Shown one piece after another: positions 1 through 9,965 of a stretch of 64,000 bases of DNA (its first letter is position 1; every line of letters starts with the position of its first letter). A program made the position numbers and the translations under genes. Source of the stretch: Verticillium longisporum (lineage: Eukaryota > Ascomycota > Sordariomycetes > Glomerellales > Plectosphaerellaceae); assembly GCA_019188255.1 (NCBI GenBank), contig JAETXT010000001.1, forward strand, positions 5,766,001-5,830,000. The letters are read 5' to 3'. Below the pieces are notes generated by a model. The model saw only the letters and a list, made by a program, of their open reading frames with translations. It was not told the origin of the DNA and did not search any database.

Positions 1-1
1 C

Positions 2-1840
2 GACAGCAAAGGATCCTCGGAGAACATCCTGCTTGCTCTCCGACGTCAATTGGGTCCTCATGGCGGCGAGAACCTCGCGCAAACCCTTGAACAAGTCATC
101 AAAGACTGGGGCATTACGAATCGAGTCGGATGCGTGATAGCAGACAACGCATCTAGCAACGACACTTGTCTGCAAATCCTATATCCCCGTCTCGACCCCT
201 CAATGACTCAGACCGATGTCCAAGAACGCCGAATGCGGTGTCTCGGCCACATCCTGAACCTTATTGCTCGTTCTTTCTTATATGGCGACGATGCTGAGTC
301 CTTTGAGAGAGAGTCGGCTGCTTATGAGCTGCAGAGCCTCGAACAAAAGGATTTGTGGCACTGGCGACGAAAAGGGGCCGTTGGAAAGCTGCATAACATC
401 GTGCGCTTCATAAGAGCCTCGCCTCAACGAAGCGAGTCTTTCAAGCGGATTGCTCGTGAGTTAGAGGTGGAGCAGGGGGCCTACTACCTTCACGATGAGT
501 CAACTGCCGAACTTGTGGTTATTCAGAACAACGATACCCGTTGGAACTCAACATATCTCATGATTGAGCGCGCCCTGGTCAAGCAAGACGACATTGATCA
601 CTATGTCCGGGTCCTCGACAAGGAATTAGACCCCTCGAAGCATCTCCCAGCTGAAGGCCACTTATCTATTGAAGATTGGCACGTTCTCAAAGAGGTCAAG
701 GCGGTCCTTGGGCCTATATATCATCTCACGATGCAGACGCAAGGCTGGGGCAACTTGACGGCGGCACTCGTGTATGGGCAGTTCTGACAGGTCTCGAGTA
801 TCTGCTAGAACACCTTGAGGACTGGAAGCTCTTGTATCTGGAGCAGCCCGAGATAAAACCCGCTATTTGGAAGCACAAACAGCTGTTCGGCAACAAGCAG
901 GAAGTCCTCAATCTGAATCTACCGCCCTCGGCCGTACAGCCTCACGACCAATAACTCCACCGATCCGTCCGGCTCGAGACCTCCAACGGCCCGCACATAG
1001 ATACAAGGTTGACTTCTCGCCACGAGTCTCTCGTTGTGACGCCTCCCGTCAACAGCAAGACGACGAATTCAACCCCTTGACACTGCCACAGCACACTAGA
1101 GCCGAATTGACTGAGTTCTTGAGGCCTGCAGCGCAGACAAAGAGAGGTATCCTCGGTTTGAACGACAAGAGCCGCTCTTATATCCGGACGTCCATCAACA
1201 ATGCTTGGATCAAGGCAGATGAGTATTATACTAAGCTCGGGACGTCGCCACTCTTTGCAGCAGCTGTTGTCCTACATCCTGCATTCAATTTGGGTTGGCT
1301 TGAGGCAACTTGGACGTCTCGCGAGCAGCAGGCTTGGGTCCGTGACGCGAAGGAAGGGATTCAGGCCTATCTTGATAGGTGGTATCCGGAGGCAGACTCG
1401 ACGTCAATTCACACATCCCAGCGACCTGAACGTCCTCAACAGCAACAGCCTCGAAAGGAGGCAGGCAGCTTCATCCAATTCGTCAAAAGCAGGGCAAAGC
1501 AGCCACCCGTTGACGTCGGCGGCGAATTGGACAGGTATTTCCGGCTTGGCACGCAGGAGATCGACGATATAGACCCTGTTCAATGTGGCGTGAAAAGCAA
1601 CACGAATACCCTCGTCTGAGTTGCCTTGCGTTGGATCTCCTTGCTATTCCAGCCATGGCAGCTGACTGCGAGCGTTCTTTTAGCCAGGCGAAGTTAGGCT
1701 CTCGATGTTGCCTTCGACGCTTGAAGCTACCCAATGCCTCAAAAACTGGCTTCGGCGATCTTGTGTACGGTTGGGGCCCTGTTTTGCTGCTCGAAGGGGG
1801 AATGAAGATGAAGCAGCAGAGCTGTTGTAGGTGTGTGTGA
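2..1840 (+). pseudogene. hAT-family transposase (hAT-1), 5'-truncated by the window edge, frameshifted
   Basis: Cut-and-paste transposase relic. The frame is open from base 2, before any ATG, so the N-terminus and zf-BED lie outside the window. Seen: a GPHxGEN motif near base 50, the RNase H-like core segment ADNASSNDTC, the downstream LGHILNLIARSF and NNDTRWNSTYLMI segments typical of hATs, and a C-terminal dimerisation (hATC) motif AMAADCERSFSQAKLG near 1650-1700. The reading frame changes near 780, 960 and 1570, so no single product is possible. It is the same superfamily as hAT-2 at 33-35 kb but clearly diverged from it. Relic status is inferred from the frame breaks. Confidence 0.85.
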
Positions 1841-1910
1841 GGCCTGTCCCCTTCTGACACTAGATGACTGCCAATAAGACCCTAGATTTAACAACGACAA
1901 CAACAATAAG

Positions 1911-1970
1911 GCATGATGGTCTAGTGGTTAGGGTAGGGCGTCGCAGGTTAGAATCCTGCGCGCGCCGTCT
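1911..1970 (+). other. tRNA-like Pol III box relic (possible SINE head)
   Basis: A 60-nt segment resembles a tRNA lacking its anticodon arm. It has an A-box-like TGGTCTAGTGG and, about 25 nt later, a B-box-like GGTTAGAATCC flanked by the complementary stem bases GCAG and CTGC. Real tRNAs of this type are about 72 nt, so about 12 nt are missing and no anticodon loop can be drawn. It may be a decayed tRNA or the head of a tRNA-derived SINE. It lies just 3' of the hAT-1 coding region. Confidence 0.4.
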
Positions 1971-2086
1971 ATTTTGCCCCTTTGCTACTGTCTTTTTGCT
2001 GCTGGATACGCCATGTAAGTCGTCGTCGTTGGCGTTGACGGGACCGGACTAACATTTTACTAGTGGGGACCCATACCCCTGCTTAC

Positions 2087-2190
2087 AGGGCAAATCATCC
2101 AAATCAAACCAACAACAACAAATCAGGGCGGCTAGGAGGCAAATCAAGGCAAATCAGGGGTCGATTTGAACTTGATTTGTATTTGGGGCA
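2087..2190. repeat. CAAATCA-rich cluster, probable hAT subterminal repeats
   Basis: CAAATC(A) occurs about five times in direct orientation within 65 bases and then twice in inverted orientation. Clusters of short repeats in both orientations just inside the termini are typical transposase-binding regions of hAT elements. The sequence TAGTGGGGACCCATACCCCTG ending at 2081 could be a terminal repeat, but no partner end is in the window. Confidence 0.35.
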
Positions 2191-3048
2191 GCGCTGGTAT
2201 AACCCGTGGGTTGTATTAGGCTATGGACAACGAACGCCTATACGCGTTTCCGACGCGTAGTCACGTGAAGGGAAGATCTACTCCCGAGATTAGGAGGCCC
2301 CTGAGCGATTCTCGACTTTCCTCTTCCTCCCTCCCTCCCTATCTTAGGATAATATATCTTAGCCTCACTCGTGGTGAACACCGGTGACTAGCCCCTAACA
2401 TTGTGCTGTTAGTAACAAAGGCTTCTTGGAGCACACTTCCCTAATTGTTCACTATCCCTTCGTCGGCGGCTGAAGCGCGTCTGACTGGGTTACGAGAGTG
2501 AAGCTAGGTGAGTAGGGTTAGTAGGGTTAGTAGGGTCTGTAGGCGGTTATTTATCTACTATCATCCGTATTACACGTCCAGCCGCCCGGTCCTTAGCGCG
2601 AATCGTATCGTTACTCGAACTATATCTATATTCGTTTTCTAGTCGTCTCTGTCTATTATCGCCTTCCCACCAAGGTAGAAGGAAAGGTTACCTCTTCTCG
2701 TGGTAGTATAGCGTAGTAACTCTATGCGTTATGACGTCTACTTAATGCATAGGAATAGAAAGTACTCTATCCTCTCTACCGCTTGACTATGAGGGCATCG
2801 ATTATTTATCGTCACCCTAATCTAGTGGAGGTATCTGTTAGGGAATTGATAGGGACGTATGGCTCTTCCGGACGCATGACATTGCTGTCCTCTGATTGGG
2901 TAGGGTGCCAATTTGTTAGTGCATGCTGGCTCTGCCAACCGCTTGTGAAGTACCAGGCCAGTCTCCCTTGATTCCAACCAACTGAAGGGAGAAAAACGTC
3001 CATGTCGTCAGACACGCGGTCGCGTCGCCTTCTGTGATCTCACAGCGT
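2191..3048. other. No gene seen; CT- and TA-rich repeat-like DNA
   Basis: No convincing coding frame. It contains a CT-rich run (about 2317-2340), three copies of a 9-base AGTAGGGTT-like unit at 2511-2536 (telomere-like only in part), and TA-rich sequence reminiscent of the DNA around the DDE elements at 25-30 kb. Confidence 0.4.
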
Positions 3049-3325
3049 CCATGACCACCACTATGTCTTTCCAAGAACCGCCACAAGCCAAAGGGCGCAT
3101 AGGGCTTCGCAGACCGCGAAGTTCTAGTCCCAGTGACCAATTGCATCGCGAAAATCGACAGCGAACAAGCTGACATGTCAACATGTCTCCTCCTGCTACC
3201 GCCAGCAGGCCACCGTCTGCTAGTAGTGTATCGACAAGCATCGGCAAGCATTACGGCGTCGGCGATGAGCACGCGCTCGACAACATCTTTGCTTCCTACC
3301 CACAGACGTTCTCACCCTTGGTGGC
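3049..3325 (+). pseudogene. N-terminal relic of the FAR1-type MULE protein
   Basis: From an ATG at 3063 the translation aligns with the N-terminus of the MULE protein at 57-60 kb. Shared features are a serine/arginine-rich start, then ATASRPPSASSVSTSIGKHY here against TRPPSASSIATNIGQYYG there, followed by an acidic segment and SYPQTFSP against SYPETFTT. One in-frame stop lies near 3173. Nothing downstream of the N-terminal 90 or so residues survives; the sequence runs directly into the 3' end of a LINE. It is a fragment of an older, diverged copy. Confidence 0.7.
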
Positions 3326-3329
3326 TCAA

Positions 3330-4002
3330 AACTAACCCAAGAGCTACAACGGCCTCGAACTCGAGGCCCAGCTATCCCCCACGGAGGAGCTCACCTCCCT
3401 GTCAAGGAAAAAACTCCACTGGATCCTGGCTGCCCGCACTGGGCACGGCGACTTGTCCGCATCCCACGAGAGATTCAACCACGAAGATGCCCAACTGCTC
3501 TGCACATGTGGCAAAAGAAAGGCCCCTGCCCACCCCCTCGACTGCCGAAAGGCAAACGGGAGACGGCATCTGCCTCAACTATGGTTCGTACGCCACGAAT
3601 ACATCAACTCTCAGCTAGGCCTAGACTGGTCAAGCTTCGTCAAGCGGATCAAGGAGACGGCCTTCTTCGATAGCATCTGCAAAAGGTGCTAAGAGAAACG
3701 ACTGCAAGATTCCCCCAACAGACACCAAAACCTATAAGAACCCCCCCCACATCACGGCACGATCGGTTCTACTGGATACTCAGTCCTGCTGAGTAAACAG
3801 GGGATCTCAGGACTGCTTCGGATGACAATCCCCCCCCGCCCCATGGCCCTAAAGCCTAACAAGGCCAGACCCCACAACACACGAACAACCTGCCCCTGGA
3901 CCTGGAGATGCCTGGTATGACATAATTCGCATTCGCGATGTTAGCATTGTGTAAACCTAGACACTTTCGAGGCGACAGCCGGTGCGGGCGCCTTTTGCCT
4001 CT
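3330..4002 (+). mobile_element. 5'-truncated Tad-like LINE, C-terminus plus 3' UTR (LINE-A)
   Basis: The frame ending at 3692 encodes the carboxy-terminal zinc-finger region of a Tad-like LINE ORF2: the segment LAARTGHGDLSASHERFNHE, then CTCGKRKAP and a distal H/C pair, and the end DSICKRC. The 3' UTR (3693-4002) is nearly identical to 35652-35942 and ends in the same CCTCTTAA. Truncation at 3330, inside MULE-like sequence, is what incomplete reverse transcription of a LINE produces. The reverse transcriptase and endonuclease are absent. Confidence 0.85.
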
Positions 4003-4103
4003 TAACGTTAGTTACCCCCCACCCGGCCACCCCCCTCCCCCGGCCACTCCAAAACCCAACCACTAAAATCAGACCCTCCCTTCAACCCCAAATTTTCAAC
4101 CCC

Positions 4104-6192
4104 TTACGGTGCAACGATAATACAGTCCTCCGACTTACTAGGTAATTCGGGGTCACTGATTCCATCTATACTATCGTCCTTATCACCGGCTTCAACCTGG
4201 GCCCTGTTGATAGCCTCAATGTCGGCAAACTTCGAATTCGGGCTGATTTGAACCCTCTTCTTTTTCCTAGGTCTTGCCTGTCCCAACAGCTGTTCTAGAG
4301 CCTGAATCCTGCGTTGATGTGTAGTTGAGAGGTAGTCCTTCTCATCAAATCCTTTTTGAACCTTGCGGAATAGTAATCGCTGTGTACTGCTAGGTTGATC
4401 TAGCTGGCTGAACTGGGCCAGTTGGGCCTGTAGATCAACTGTCTTTGTAGGAGTCGACCATGTAACTGCAGATGTAGCTGTTTCATGTAGCTGGATAGCC
4501 TTTGACCAATGGCTCTATCTAAGATAAAATCAACCCTTCCAGTGGCGTTGGTGGAATTCTCGAGTAGTAGAGGGCTGAGAAGGGGCTTTGCCATATGTAC
4601 CGACCATAAGCCTGTCGATTTCCACCCACTGCGTATATTCTGGGCCGTAAAAGCTGACTGTCGTGCTTTCCTATAGCAGGTGAGGAAATTTCTTTTGCCT
4701 ACGACTGTAGAATCGTTCCATTGCTCAAGATATCCTAGCTCTTTCCTGTAGGCTGCTTTCAGGGGACAAAAAACGGACTGATCCAGAGGTTGTAGGACGT
4801 GGGACGTGTGGGGAGGTAGGAAAATTAGGTGGATATTGTTGCTATAGCAGAGATACATGAATTCTGTTGTTGCATGACTGCCGTGGCCATCTAGGATAAG
4901 TAAACTAGCTGTTGAGGGTTCGGTTGGTTGGGTGGATGGTATGAAGATCTTCTTAAGCCAGAAGATAGCCGTGTCGTTATCTGTCCATCCGTTATCGGCT
5001 GCAGTAAACTTCCAGCTACTATAAGGCTGTAGGTCTAGTGGAAACCACTGCTGTTGGACAGTTTTGCCTTTGAAAATGACTAAGGAAGGTATTGTAGTGC
5101 CTGTCGCGCTGACTGTAACAACCAAGGAAGCAGGGCGGCCGCGAATCGACGACCCCGCGATCAGGGAGCGCGATAAGATAAGAATCGGGCCCGCCTGGCA
5201 AATCACGTGATGGCTCACTCAGACATAAAGGGTGAGTCGTCGGGCTCACCAAGGACGCCGCAGTGAGCCAGGGAATGGCTCACGGGATAACACACCGTGA
5301 TCCTAACATCATGGATCACCAACAACTAACCAGTGAGCCATCCAACATGAGCTCACCACCTAACACAACAAGGACAGGATGGCAGGTATATAAGGACGGA
5401 CATTCTGGACTTGTAGATACATTCTTTCTCACGACAGTGATCAATCTAAGTCTTACCTTGTATTCATTGTAACGAGTGCGCAACGCCTTACGACACCACA
5501 TCGTCTCAGAGTCACAACCTAAGCTTCTGCAAACAGCAACCCCAACCCTCTGACAGTGTTCCCCCTTCGGAAGCTGCCAGGTCGTAACACTGACATACTA
5601 GAGGATAGACGTCCAGGCCCTAGATCCAGGCTGTTTTTTCTGTAGATTCCGGCTTTCTGGGTTGCCTAGGACTAGCCTATTAGATCTACGACCTTCTAGG
5701 ATACCAGTCTCATCCATGTTATATCGGTTAGCTGGTTGAATAGCCTTAATCTCTGGAATGGATAGATATCGGAACCAGTTCCTGATGACGTTAGTTGTTG
5801 CGCCGTTAATACGCTGGGAGTCGATAAGCCTAGCCCTCTGGACCTTTATCGATGGATTTCTGCGAGTAAAGGCTTGGAACCAGTTCTTTCCGAGAGTCTG
5901 GGGGCCACCTTGTAGGTGTAGAATTCGTTCTGCAAACTCCCTAACTTGTGAATGGGTAGGTGGAAGCCCTAGGGTAGCCTGGATCCGTATCCATTCTACT
6001 AGGTGCTTTTTCTGCGTCGGAGATAACTTCTGCTGGCTGGCGAAAGCGGTAGGCCTTGGTTGTTGTCCTTTTATACGGTTCCGTAAGGTCGTCCATGGGA
6101 GCCCCCCAGTTTCGGGCAGCTGCCCGGATAGATTGCCCATCTGTAATAGCATCTAGAGCCTGATTGACGTCGTCCTCAGTATACTTGGTCAT
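4104..6192 (-). pseudogene. pogo-1 DDE_1 transposase, frameshifted and split
   Basis: Starts MTKYTEDDVNQALDAITDGQ (psq-type HTH), then a CENP-B-type HTH segment, then the catalytic domain: first Asp in NRYNMDETGILEG, second in LLILDGHGSHATT, third in SHVLQPLDQSVFCPLKAAYR. The charged tail contains PRKKKRVQISPNSKFADIE and ends CIIVAP. Three faults are seen: a frame change near 6100, the LTR insertion between catalytic residues at 5114-5589, and a frame change near 4400-4300. The intact relationship can be read from pogo-2, which lacks the LTR at this point. Confidence 0.85.
5114..5589 (+). mobile_element. Solo LTR (476 bp) with 5-bp target duplication CTGAC
   Basis: Begins TGTAACAACC and ends GGTCGTAACA, so it has TG...CA ends with imperfect inverted repeats. 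It is flanked by CTGAC at 5109-5113 and 5590-5594. It interrupts the pogo-1 frame at a position where pogo-2 is continuous. A TATA-like GGTATATAAGG at about 5385 suggests plus orientation. No internal retroelement genes remain, which implies LTR-LTR recombination after insertion. Confidence 0.85.
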
Positions 6193-6345
6193 TATTGATT
6201 AAGGTAATAATGCTGAGAATACGGTAAAAAACGGAGAGATTTTGGTTCAGATATCGTAGGTTGAAGAGGGTAAGTTGAAGTACTGGTGAGGGAATTTTAG
6301 GTGGGCCGAATGGGGGGCTGAGCCGAAAGTGGGTGAGCATCGTTA

Positions 6346-7260
6346 CGCCATGGGACTGTCTTCTTTGTGCACCAAATCGGCGAAAGACTTTCTGGTAAAG
6401 CAGGCTTCCACTCGGATTCTGCCATCCGACATCGCACACCAGCACCATATCATCATCTCGAAGTCCCTGGAGGTCTTGACAAGCCAACTCAAAGGCGACA
6501 TCTATTCGCTGCGCGACCCCGGAGTCCTGATCGATGCATCTCCCCGCCCGATCCAGATTTATTGGCTCCTCTGAAGTATTCCTGCGTCTACTGGGGCGAC
6601 CATCTACGAGACTGGAATCCCACGGAGACCCCGAGGCGTCGTGACATGCAGGACAATGGTAGGGTTCATGATTTACTCAAAACCAAGTTTCTCCACTGGC
6701 TGGAGGCTCTGAGTCTTCTGCGCAGCATGTCACAAGGAGTGTTAGCTATGCAAAACCTTGAGGCGCTGGTGGTTAGTCCGAAGCACACTTTGTGGGAAGA
6801 AATTGACTGACGCCTACAGACAAGCGCGGGAAGATCGCGACTGGCAGAGCTAGTCGAAGACGCACACCGATTTAGCCAATCGCAAGGGACGATCGTGGAG
6901 GTTGCTCCGTTGTAGGTGTATCTGTCAGCTCTCGTGTTTAGCCCAGGTACGGTATTGTGAAGCAGCTTTACGAACATGGGGCGCGGGGCTGGATGACTGT
7001 AATGCCGGATATGGAAGCGAACTGGAACGCGTGCGTACGGACGCTTGAGGGCCACAGCTAGTGAGTCACGTCAGTGACCTTCTCGCCGGAGCGGCAGGTC
7101 GTAACTAACCGCGGTATCTTATGCCTCGACTAATCCACTCCAGTGGTACAGGGTTCCGAGGGCCTTACCAAAGAGTCCTACTATCACGGTCATAGTATTA
7201 GTCGAGATAAAACCTGGATCATGAAAGACGACAAGAGATTGCTGTGACCTCCTGTGGAAT
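6346..7260 (+). pseudogene. NLR relic (NWD2/HET-E type: NACHT C-terminus to WD40)
   Basis: STAND/NLR proteins of this group act in fungal self/non-self recognition. Several collinear pieces in changing frames match the conserved part between NACHT and WD40 repeats: KDFLVKQASTRILPSDIAHQ, DPDLLAPLKYSCVYWGDHL, FLHWLEALSLLRSMSQGVLA, VEDAHRFSQSQ...PLQVYLSALVFSP, then WNACVRTLEGHS, which begins the first WD40 unit. A final piece (PPVEYRPE, about 7240) resembles the NLR C-terminus, so most WD40 repeats are deleted. Stops and frameshifts are frequent. The pogo-1 element cut off the 5' side. Confidence 0.8.
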
Positions 7261-7585
7261 ATCGACCGGAAAAAGTGCAGTGACTTGACCGACAGTCGCG
7301 CTTGGTTGCAGGTCAGGACGGGTATTGTGTATGACCTTCTCGGTGTCTCTGGCGGGGATATCGGTGACTGGCAGTCATCGTTAGGCGGAATCGAATACTC
7401 GAATCTTCTTCGATCGGTGCTATGTTGCTTCATCTTTCTATTCATAGCGCGGCATAGGAAGGTCGGGGGGAGCACATCGCTAACTAGGTTATCGCGACGA
7501 AGGATGTGGGACTGCGGGTGTCGAGATCCCCCGAGAAAGCCACTTGACGCACATAGAATCTTCTAGGGGCTTCTTGCAACATATG
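7261..7585. other. No gene recognised between the NLR and dynamin relics
   Basis: Open frames exist on both strands, but none shows a family motif. It probably holds decayed 3' sequence of the NLR gene. Confidence 0.4.
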
Positions 7586-7850
7586 AGTGATATTGCGGAG
7601 GCGGTCACGAACAAGAGCAACCTATAACAAGCCGGGGAGACGATCCAAGACATCCTTGAGGTCTAATACAGATTTGCCTACAAGCGGTTCGTCGACAATG
7701 TCTTCAGCCAGGCTGTCGACTACAAGCTGCTTTCCGGCCCTGAGAGCCTCTTCGGCTGTTTTCGGAGCAATGGGTTCCTAACCTGGACACGAAGAAGCTC
7801 TTTGTCTTGTGGGAGAGTCTCTCCGGACGAGGGCGCGCTGGGAATGTGTG
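7586..7850 (+). pseudogene. Dynamin-like GTPase fragment (stalk / pre-GED region)
   Basis: The translation from the ATG near 7584 reads SDIAEAVTNKSNL, stop, QAGETIQDILEV, stop, then YKRFVDNVFSQAVDYKLLSG. This closely follows the segment of fungal dynamin-related GTPases where helices read like DILxAYYKVARKRFVDNV. After a frame change, NLDTKKLFVLWESLSGRGR continues into the GED-proximal part. Two in-frame stops and a frameshift make it a relic. The GTPase domain itself is absent. The assignment rests on pattern memory of the family, not on a search. Confidence 0.6.
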
Positions 7851-7989
7851 AATAAGGAGATTTAGGGCTTGGATGTTGTGATGCAGATTCTGCGCTCACG
7901 GGGATTTGGCTCGCTTGATGGGGATTTGTCCGTCCCGCGTGCTGAATGTGGTAACACCCGATGGCCATCTTAGCATGATTATTATACTC

Positions 7990-8212
7990 CGCCGGCCTCG
8001 AGGAAGCTATGCTCATTTGGGATCTCGACGTCAGGACGGACGCCCAGCTCCGTCAGTTGCACGGTTCAATGGGCTGTCTCGAAGCTGTCAATGTGAAACA
8101 GGAATTTGAGCTTCTGGCGCTGAATGAGCACTTCAATGAGAGCCCGTACACCGCAGTTTTCGGGCCATCGAGATTCGTGAAGAAGACAGCCATGGTGCCA
8201 TGGTGGCTGTGA
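7990..8212 (+). pseudogene. Possible WD40-like fragment
   Basis: The frame contains MLIWDLDVRTDAQLRQLHG followed by SMGCLEAV, resembling one WD40 blade end (IWDL) and the start of the next. It may be a displaced part of the NLR relic upstream. The evidence is one motif only. Confidence 0.3.
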
Positions 8213-8269
8213 ACAACCGCCGGACCGTTGCGGTGATCAGGCCTCTACCGGTAGTTAAGTCGCTTCAAC

Positions 8270-8600
8270 TCCATTGCGGCCTCTAGTCCCTTGGCCGCCG
8301 CTCTTTCAATGTGCTCCTGTACTTAAGCCCAGCGTCCATGATCGCTTTGAGGATCTTGACGAGTCCCTTGGCTTGGACCGCCTGTCCCTTGATGAGGAAA
8401 TCCTACGATTCGGACTTGTACGTTCTCCGGGTGAAGTGTATGACAGCCGTCTTCTCTGCTTCAAGTGTCGTGCCACTTCTCCTTTCCCACTCCAGTGCTT
8501 GATTGATGATCGCCTTGACCTCTTCGCGGTTGCCCTGCGCGGTGGGCTTGCAACCCACGCCATGCATCTCATCGGTTCGGGTTAAGCGGACCCAGCTTTT
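8270..8600 (-). mobile_element. Tad-like LINE reverse-transcriptase fragment
   Basis: The minus strand encodes VKAIINQALEWERRSGTTLE, AEKTAVIHFTRRT, and after a stop LIKGQAVQAKGLVKILKAIM, the RT thumb/connection region that follows the YxDD box in Tad-like elements. A frameshift near 8320 leads into ERAAAKGLEAAM. Both ends are truncated. Confidence 0.75.
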
Positions 8601-8900
8601 TTTCCGGGTCGAAGAAAGGTGTTCCTGGGCCAAGACTGGCAGGTTAATAATTCTTCCGGGCTTTTCACAAATTATAAGGGTACCGGTATGTCCAGATCTT
8701 GAACGGGACTTATTGGTCGCGATTCAACCTCCGAGCTCCAGTCCTTGAGGGCTACGAAATTGTGACGTCAAGTCATATCTAGGCTCGATCCCTGCCCCCC
8801 TCCACCCCGAGAACTTTTGATCATATGCTGTCTTGTCCTTCAATTCCCGTAAACACAAGCACAATTCTTTGCTAGACGCACCTTCAAGTAACTCCGCAAC

Positions 8901-9474
8901 ATGGTCAACTTTCTTAGCGGTCGCTGTGTCTGCGACAACGTCCAGTTCATTATACAACTGGGCCCGTCGGACGAACCTAGGACCACCCTGTGTCATTGTT
9001 CCAGCTGTAAGAGGGCTTTCGGGACGAACTTTGGACTCACAACCAAGGCAAGAGACATTGAGCCCCTGTATCTTGACGTGTTCCGCAGTCCTGATCCAGA
9101 ATGAAGATTCCCCTGCGAGCTTTCAGCTACTCCCGCGGCGAGATCAAGAGGTTCAAGCAGGACAACGGTGTGACTCGGGAGTTCTGTGCGGAGTGTGGCA
9201 CACACCTTTGCGAATACGGGGTGTGTCGCCTGGCCCCACGAGTATTAGACTTTGGACTGACAGGCTGCAGGAGCGAGCCACGGAAAAGTTTCGCTACATC
9301 CTTTGGGGAGTGTTCGATCAAAAGGAGAAGGTTCCCCCGAAGGGTGAGTTCTTCTGCTCCCAGCGGGAGAACTGGATGCCAGAAATCCCAGGTATGACGG
9401 CAACCCTACCACAACGGGGGTCGCTTGTTAACGAGCTTGTAGGAACCTTTCACAAGAAGGAAGTCATGGAATGA
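8901..9474 (+). CDS. GFA / CENP-V-fold zinc protein, intact, 154 aa, three exons
   Basis: Member of the glutathione-dependent formaldehyde-activating enzyme (Gfa, Mss4-like fold) family; most fungal members have no proven substrate. Model: exons 8901-9047, 9107-9220 and 9271-9474. Zinc ligands are visible at C9, C11, C31, C33, C36, C76 and C79 (GRCVCDN; CHCSSCKRAFG; FCAECG). The end region KFRYILWG...NWMPEIPG is typical. Intron 1 (59 nt) has a GC donor in the strong context AAG|GCAAGA and ends ATGAAG. Intron 2 (50 nt) is GTGTGT...ACTGAC...GCAG. With both removed the frame is continuous and the length is normal for the family. ATG 8901 is the only sensible start. No promoter element stands out. 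Confidence 0.85.
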
Positions 9475-9609
9475 GCAGACCTCTCATGAAATATAGGGAC
9501 TGTAAAGACACAATTTCCGGCCTGGGGAGTTTTGGGTGCGATTGCAAGCAACATTTGAATTATTTCATCTCACTAAACAACTGCACCTATTCACCCATGT
9601 ACTCAGTGT

Positions 9610-9965
9610 CTGAGGTAGTCTGTGGCTTTTGGGCCCTGGGATTGTGGCGGTTGAACCGAAGCTCTTCTCTTCCTCAATCATAAGAGCAGGCTTCTGTGCT
9701 AGTTGGTGGCAAGTGGTTGTTGCCCCGAGCGATCTGAAGTGCAGGGTGCTTGTCGTGAGCGGCCTCGCTTCTGACGGCCTCAGACTATGACCTGAGGCTC
9801 AGAGGGAATGGATCTGCTCTTGTCATGACGCTCGGATGATTGTTGCTTGTTATGAAAGAACCTTTGTTGGTTTTCTGTTCTTCCGACGCAAAAGCGGTTA
9901 GGCTTGCCTGCATGACAATAACTTTCGTCACCATGACAAAAGAGGTGAGAGCAGACTCACGAAGA
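9610..9965 (-). pseudogene. Degenerate duplicate of the 5' part and promoter of the ComA-like gene at 31.3-32.4 kb
   Basis: Nucleotide alignment by eye with 32161-32530 shows collinear blocks such as GGGCCCTGGGATTGTGGCGG, CTGACGGCCTCAG, and a matching upstream segment including CCATGACA. It covers the presequence-encoding start of exon 1 and about 150 bp upstream. Frames are broken and the catalytic part is missing. It is a duplicated or captured gene fragment in the same orientation as its parent. Confidence 0.7.

Larger units (their letters stand above)
4005..6343 (-). mobile_element. Fot1/pogo-type DDE transposon (pogo-1), interrupted by a solo LTR
   Basis: The element is flanked by the TA dinucleotides 4003-4004 and 6344-6345, the target preferred by this superfamily. 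Imperfect terminal inverted repeats start ACGTTAGTTACCCCCC on the left and ACGATGCTCACCCACTTTC on the right (inverted). It sits exactly at the TTAA end of the LINE-A 3' UTR. Without the 476-bp LTR and one copy of its target duplication it would be about 1.86 kb, a normal size for a fungal pogo element. Confidence 0.85.

Noticed and set aside
1911..1970. Functional tRNA gene
   Set aside because: Only about 60 nt; anticodon arm missing and the acceptor stem does not close.
2511..2536. Interstitial telomere
   Set aside because: Only three 9-base AGTAGGGTT-like units, not the TTAGGG hexamer array.
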